From an uncultured Bacilli bacterium (GTDB lineage: Bacteria > Bacillota_I > Bacilli_A > RF39 > UBA660): DNA of 43,452 bases. The notes beneath the pieces were generated by a model, which saw only the letters and a list, made by a program, of their open reading frames with translations, did no database searches and was not told where the DNA came from. The first letter of the stretch is position 1; each line of letters opens with the position of its first letter. Below are positions 42,967 through 43,452 of this stretch, in pieces. The position numbers and the translations under genes were made by a program. The stretch covers positions 1-43,452 of the forward strand of contig CANQBF010000006.1 in NCBI GenBank assembly GCA_947588895.1, given 5' to 3'.

Positions 42967-43386
42967 ATGAGAAAAGGAAGTCACGTACAATATGAAATAG
43001 AATATCATTTAGTATGGACAACAAAATATAGATATAGAGTATTAGAAGGTAGAATAGCGGAAAGATGTAGAGAAATAATAAGACAAAGTTGCAATAGCAT
43101 GGAAATAAATATAATGAAGGGGAGTATAGGAAGAGATCATGTACATATGTTGATATCAGCACCACCAAATATAAGTGTATCAAAGATATTGCAACAATTA
43201 AAAGGAAAAACGTCAAGAGTATTGTTAAGCGAATATAAAGAGTTAAAAAAGAGATATTGGGGACAACATTTGTGGGCCAGTGGATATTTTTGTAGAAGTG
43301 TAGGAGATGTAAGTAAAGAAATAATAAAAGAATATATAGAAAATCAAGCAGATGAATATGAAGAAAATTTCCGGATAGTACGGTGA
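42967..43386 (+). CDS. tnpA: IS200-family Y1 HUH transposase TnpA
   Basis: A 139-residue single-strand DNA transposase. The HUH metal-binding pair is in RDHVHMLIS, the nucleophilic Tyr is in SKEIIKEYIENQ, and the N-terminal YEIEYHLVWTTKYR and the WGQHLWASGYFCRSVG segment are typical. TGGAGGG precedes the ATG at 42967. It ends with TGA, unlike almost all host genes, and uses codons such as CGG that are rare around it, as expected for a mobile gene. No TnpB/IscB partner is present. Full length and apparently intact. Confidence 0.93.
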   Translation: MRKGSHVQYEIEYHLVWTTKYRYRVLEGRIAERCREIIRQSCNSMEINIMKGSIGRDHVHMLISAPPNISVSKILQQLKGKTSRVLLSEYKELKKRYWGQHLWASGYFCRSVGDVSKEIIKEYIENQADEYEENFRIVR

Positions 43387-43452
43387 GTTTACTCGCAATA
43401 ATGTGCTTTCAGCACTCAAGCAAGCCATGTAATTTATTACATGGTACTTGAC

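Larger units (their letters stand above)
42833..43452 (+). mobile_element. IS200-type insertion sequence (single tnpA)
   Basis: About 620 bp with no inverted terminal repeats. On the left, TTGAC (42828-42832) is the presumed target pentamer, followed by three tandem hairpins (ACGTGC/GCACGT, AAATCCT/AGGATTT and GGCAA/TTGCC, 42860-42909). On the right, a small GTGCT/AGCAC hairpin and a perfect 8-bp CCATGTAA/TTACATGG hairpin with TTTA loop (43425-43444) lie just before TTGAC at 43448-43452, the last bases of the window. This is the subterminal-hairpin design used by single-strand HUH transposition. The window edge may be an assembly break at a multicopy element. Confidence 0.85.

Noticed and set aside
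42929-43428. Minus-strand frames across the IS200 element
   Set aside because: They are antisense to tnpA, which has clear HUH and Tyr motifs. Composition is low-complexity hydrophobic.
1-43452. Mycoplasma-type genetic code (TGA as Trp)
   Set aside because: All conserved Trp positions use TGG and no long gene contains an internal TGA, so the standard reading is sufficient. The rarity of TGA stops is reported as an observation only.
1-43452. CRISPR array, tRNA or rRNA genes, prophage
   Set aside because: No regularly spaced short repeats, no cloverleaf or rRNA core sequences and no phage structural genes were seen. The repeats in 8686-10710 are coding Ig-like modules.

Overview
The window is very AT-rich. 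It comes from a walled, anaerobic, low-GC Bacillota, most likely an uncultured gut lineage near the Bacilli/Mycoplasmatota border (RF39-like). This placement is inferred from gene content, not from a marker search. The evidence is: class III ribonucleotide reductase; peptidoglycan genes (uppP, murI, murD); a SUF iron-sulfur operon in the Bacillota order; adjacent parE and parC; and YlbD, YlbE and SpoVIF-like proteins otherwise known from spore formers. Tryptophan is read from TGG and no long gene carries an in-frame TGA, so the code looks standard, but TGA is almost unused as a stop.

Layout. 1-3.7 kb: small secreted or membrane proteins of unknown role and undecaprenyl-diphosphatase. 3.8-10.9 kb: a cell-surface block, with a secreted glucosaminidase ending in a dockerin, a membrane-anchored protein with a cohesin-like domain, a signal peptidase, and a giant leucine-rich-repeat/Ig-repeat protein ending in an SPQTG sorting signal. 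10.9-18.8 kb: a wall-polysaccharide cluster (TagO/WecA-type initiator, GalE, LCP ligase, two GT2 glycosyltransferases, and a Wzy-like polymerase fused to a GT2 domain). 19.1-26.7 kb: a YerB-like protein, a SpoVIF-like protein, a membrane protein with an acidic tail, topoisomerase IV, YlbD and YlbE. 26.7-27.0 kb: a free-standing structured RNA gene that encloses a possible 30-residue hydrophobic peptide. 27-30 kb: a DUF6512-like membrane protein, a TtcA-like tRNA thiolase and an orphan Clp-type AAA+ ATPase. 30-33.2 kb: sufC, a short sufD-like gene, sufS and sufU, with no sufB. 34.1-37.2 kb: an anaerobic ribonucleotide reductase whose glycyl-radical domain is a separate small gene between nrdD and nrdG. 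37.3-42.8 kb: a membrane-anchored papain-like protease, murI-murD and another surface protein. 42.8-43.45 kb: a complete IS200-type element that ends exactly at the window edge.

How the genes fit together. UppP, MurI, MurD, TagO, LCP and the glycosyltransferases build and decorate the wall. The dockerin glucosaminidase and cohesin protein look like an adhesive pair that could tether a wall hydrolase to the membrane. NrdD, the detached radical peptide and NrdG form one anaerobic dNTP-synthesis unit. The SUF genes would supply clusters for NrdG and the TtcA-like protein.

The observations most worth a second look are the split NrdD, the cohesin-dockerin pair on a peptidoglycan hydrolase, the structured RNA/peptide locus at 26.7 kb, and the reduced SUF system.
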